From Prochlorococcus marinus CUG1415 (GTDB lineage: Bacteria; Cyanobacteriota; Cyanobacteriia; PCC-6307; Cyanobiaceae), in NCBI RefSeq assembly GCF_017696015.1, contig NZ_JAAORL010000001.1, positions 248,001-312,000 on the forward strand: 64,000 nt of DNA, written 5' to 3'. The translations under genes were made by a program, and so were the position numbers. The notes under the pieces were generated by a model that did not search any database, had not been told where the DNA came from, and saw only the letters and a list, made by a program, of their open reading frames with translations. Shown in pieces: positions 63,561 through 64,000 of this stretch (its first letter is position 1; each line of letters begins with the position of its first letter).

Positions 63561-64000
63561 TTAAACCCTTCCTGGGATTCTTCTAGTGGTCTCGTCACCA
63601 AGTTTCTTGAATAGACCGAATTCAACTTGGTCGCCAATTTCAGAATCAATACCAGCAAAGTTGTTCTTGTAAAGGGTTCTTGAAGCATGCCACCAATGAC
63701 CGAATAAGAATAACAATCCGAAACATAAATGGGCATAGGTAAACCATGCTCTTGGAGAGCTTCGGAATACACCATCAGATTTATAAGTTTCTCTGTCAAA
63801 CTTAAATGCTTCGCCAAGCTGTGCTTTTCTAGCTAATCTTTTAACTACCGCAGGATCAGTAAATGTTTGACCATTTAAGTCTCCACCATAAATAGTTGCA
63901 GTAATGCCAGTTTGCTCAAACGAATACTTGGCTTCAGCTCTTCTAAATGGAATATCGGCCCTTACATTACCTTCTTTATCTTCAAGTATGACTGGGAAGT
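63561..64000 (-). CDS. psbB: Photosystem II CP47 apoprotein, C-terminal part (gene runs off the window)
   Basis: CP47 is the inner chlorophyll antenna of photosystem II. The last 146 residues are here. They include the end of the large lumenal loop ([40 protein letters not shown]), the sixth helix with chlorophyll-binding histidines ([20 protein letters not shown], then [10 protein letters not shown]), and the C-terminus [20 protein letters not shown]. The start lies beyond base 64000. The operon continues into psbT. Confidence 0.98.
   Translation of the reverse strand, partial: FPVILEDKEGNVRADIPFRRAEAKYSFEQTGITATIYGGDLNGQTFTDPAVVKRLARKAQLGEAFKFDRETYKSDGVFRSSPRAWFTYAHLCFGLLFLFGHWWHASRTLYKNNFAGIDSEIGDQVEFGLFKKLGDETTRRIPGRV

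Noticed and set aside
63467-63817. 116-residue minus-strand frame across psbT and psbB
   Set aside because: It runs out of frame through both genes and crosses their boundary; psbT and the psbB C-terminus explain the region.
1-64000. CRISPR arrays, insertion sequences, prophage, integrases, rRNA and attachment sites
   Set aside because: I looked for regular direct repeats, transposase or integrase motifs and tRNA-end duplications and saw none; the three tRNAs have no downstream partial copies that I could see.

Overview
This window comes from a high-light-adapted Prochlorococcus-type marine picocyanobacterium. The evidence is a very AT-rich, tightly packed genome; a full set of small photosystem II genes (psbH, psbN, psbI, psbK, psbEFLJ, psbT, psbB); divinyl-chlorophyll-lineage housekeeping genes (chlD, ndhCKJ, ycf48, rubredoxin); an NtcA/ammonium transporter nitrogen system; and, most tellingly, a reduced class III phycoerythrin locus that keeps only a degenerate cpeB and a CpeS-type lyase. 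The exact strain cannot be fixed from the sequence alone. I see no insertion sequence, prophage, integrase, CRISPR array or rRNA operon. This is core, syntenic chromosome rather than a genomic island.

Layout. 1-4.1 kb: partial dcd, a P-loop-less cobO relative, the nitrogen regulator ntcA, three cyanobacterial conserved genes and pth. 4.2-7 kb: divergent psbH and psbN-psbI around a perfect dyad, then an LptD/OstA-like outer-membrane gene. 7-11.7 kb: a leftward glyA-cinA-leuC-leuD run and tRNA-Arg. 11.7-16.5 kb: two small conserved genes, murJ, sfsA and amt1 with a textbook NtcA box. 16.5-26.8 kb: ispH, a DoxX protein, purH, a small esterase, DUF3155, a Hik2/CSK-like histidine kinase, cobS, tgt, psbK, a Gfo/Idh oxidoreductase and a CBS/CorC membrane protein. 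26.8-34.9 kb: tRNA-Met, pyrE, ygfZ-like, a RecB/Cas4-like nuclease, a phosphohexomutase, rdgB, a carotenoid oxygenase, hisB and fabI. 35-43.4 kb: a thioredoxin-fold protein, a DegT aminotransferase, photolyase, Nudix, folK, chlD and an MCE/ABC lipid-transport pair. 43.5-49.8 kb: yvcK, ndhC-K-J, rubredoxin-ycf48-psbEFLJ and mtnP. 49.8-57.3 kb: a NADH dehydrogenase-like/SelD fusion, cca, uvrD/pcrA and the vestigial cpeB-cpeS locus. 57.5-64 kb: a secreted unknown, a TVP38 protein, tRNA-Phe, an FGGY kinase, metK, rpsA, nrdR, psbT and partial psbB.

How the parts fit. NtcA is itself preceded by a near-consensus NtcA promoter, and amt1 by a perfect GTA-N8-TAC site, so this window holds both the regulator and one of its likely main targets. 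Rubredoxin, Ycf48 and cytochrome b559 (psbEFLJ) sit in photosystem II assembly order. cobO-like and cobS belong to corrinoid synthesis. Many convergent gene pairs overlap at their 3' ends by 4 to 23 nt, in keeping with genome streamlining.

No clearly undescribed multi-gene system is evident. The most interesting leads are small: a conserved-fold cobO relative without a Walker A motif, several compact RNA hairpins or dyads in intergenic leaders (upstream of psbE, amt1, rpsA, between psbH and psbN, and a cloverleaf-like segment at 21.07-21.14 kb), the phycoerythrin remnant with an unannotated 59-residue partner, and the SelD fusion.
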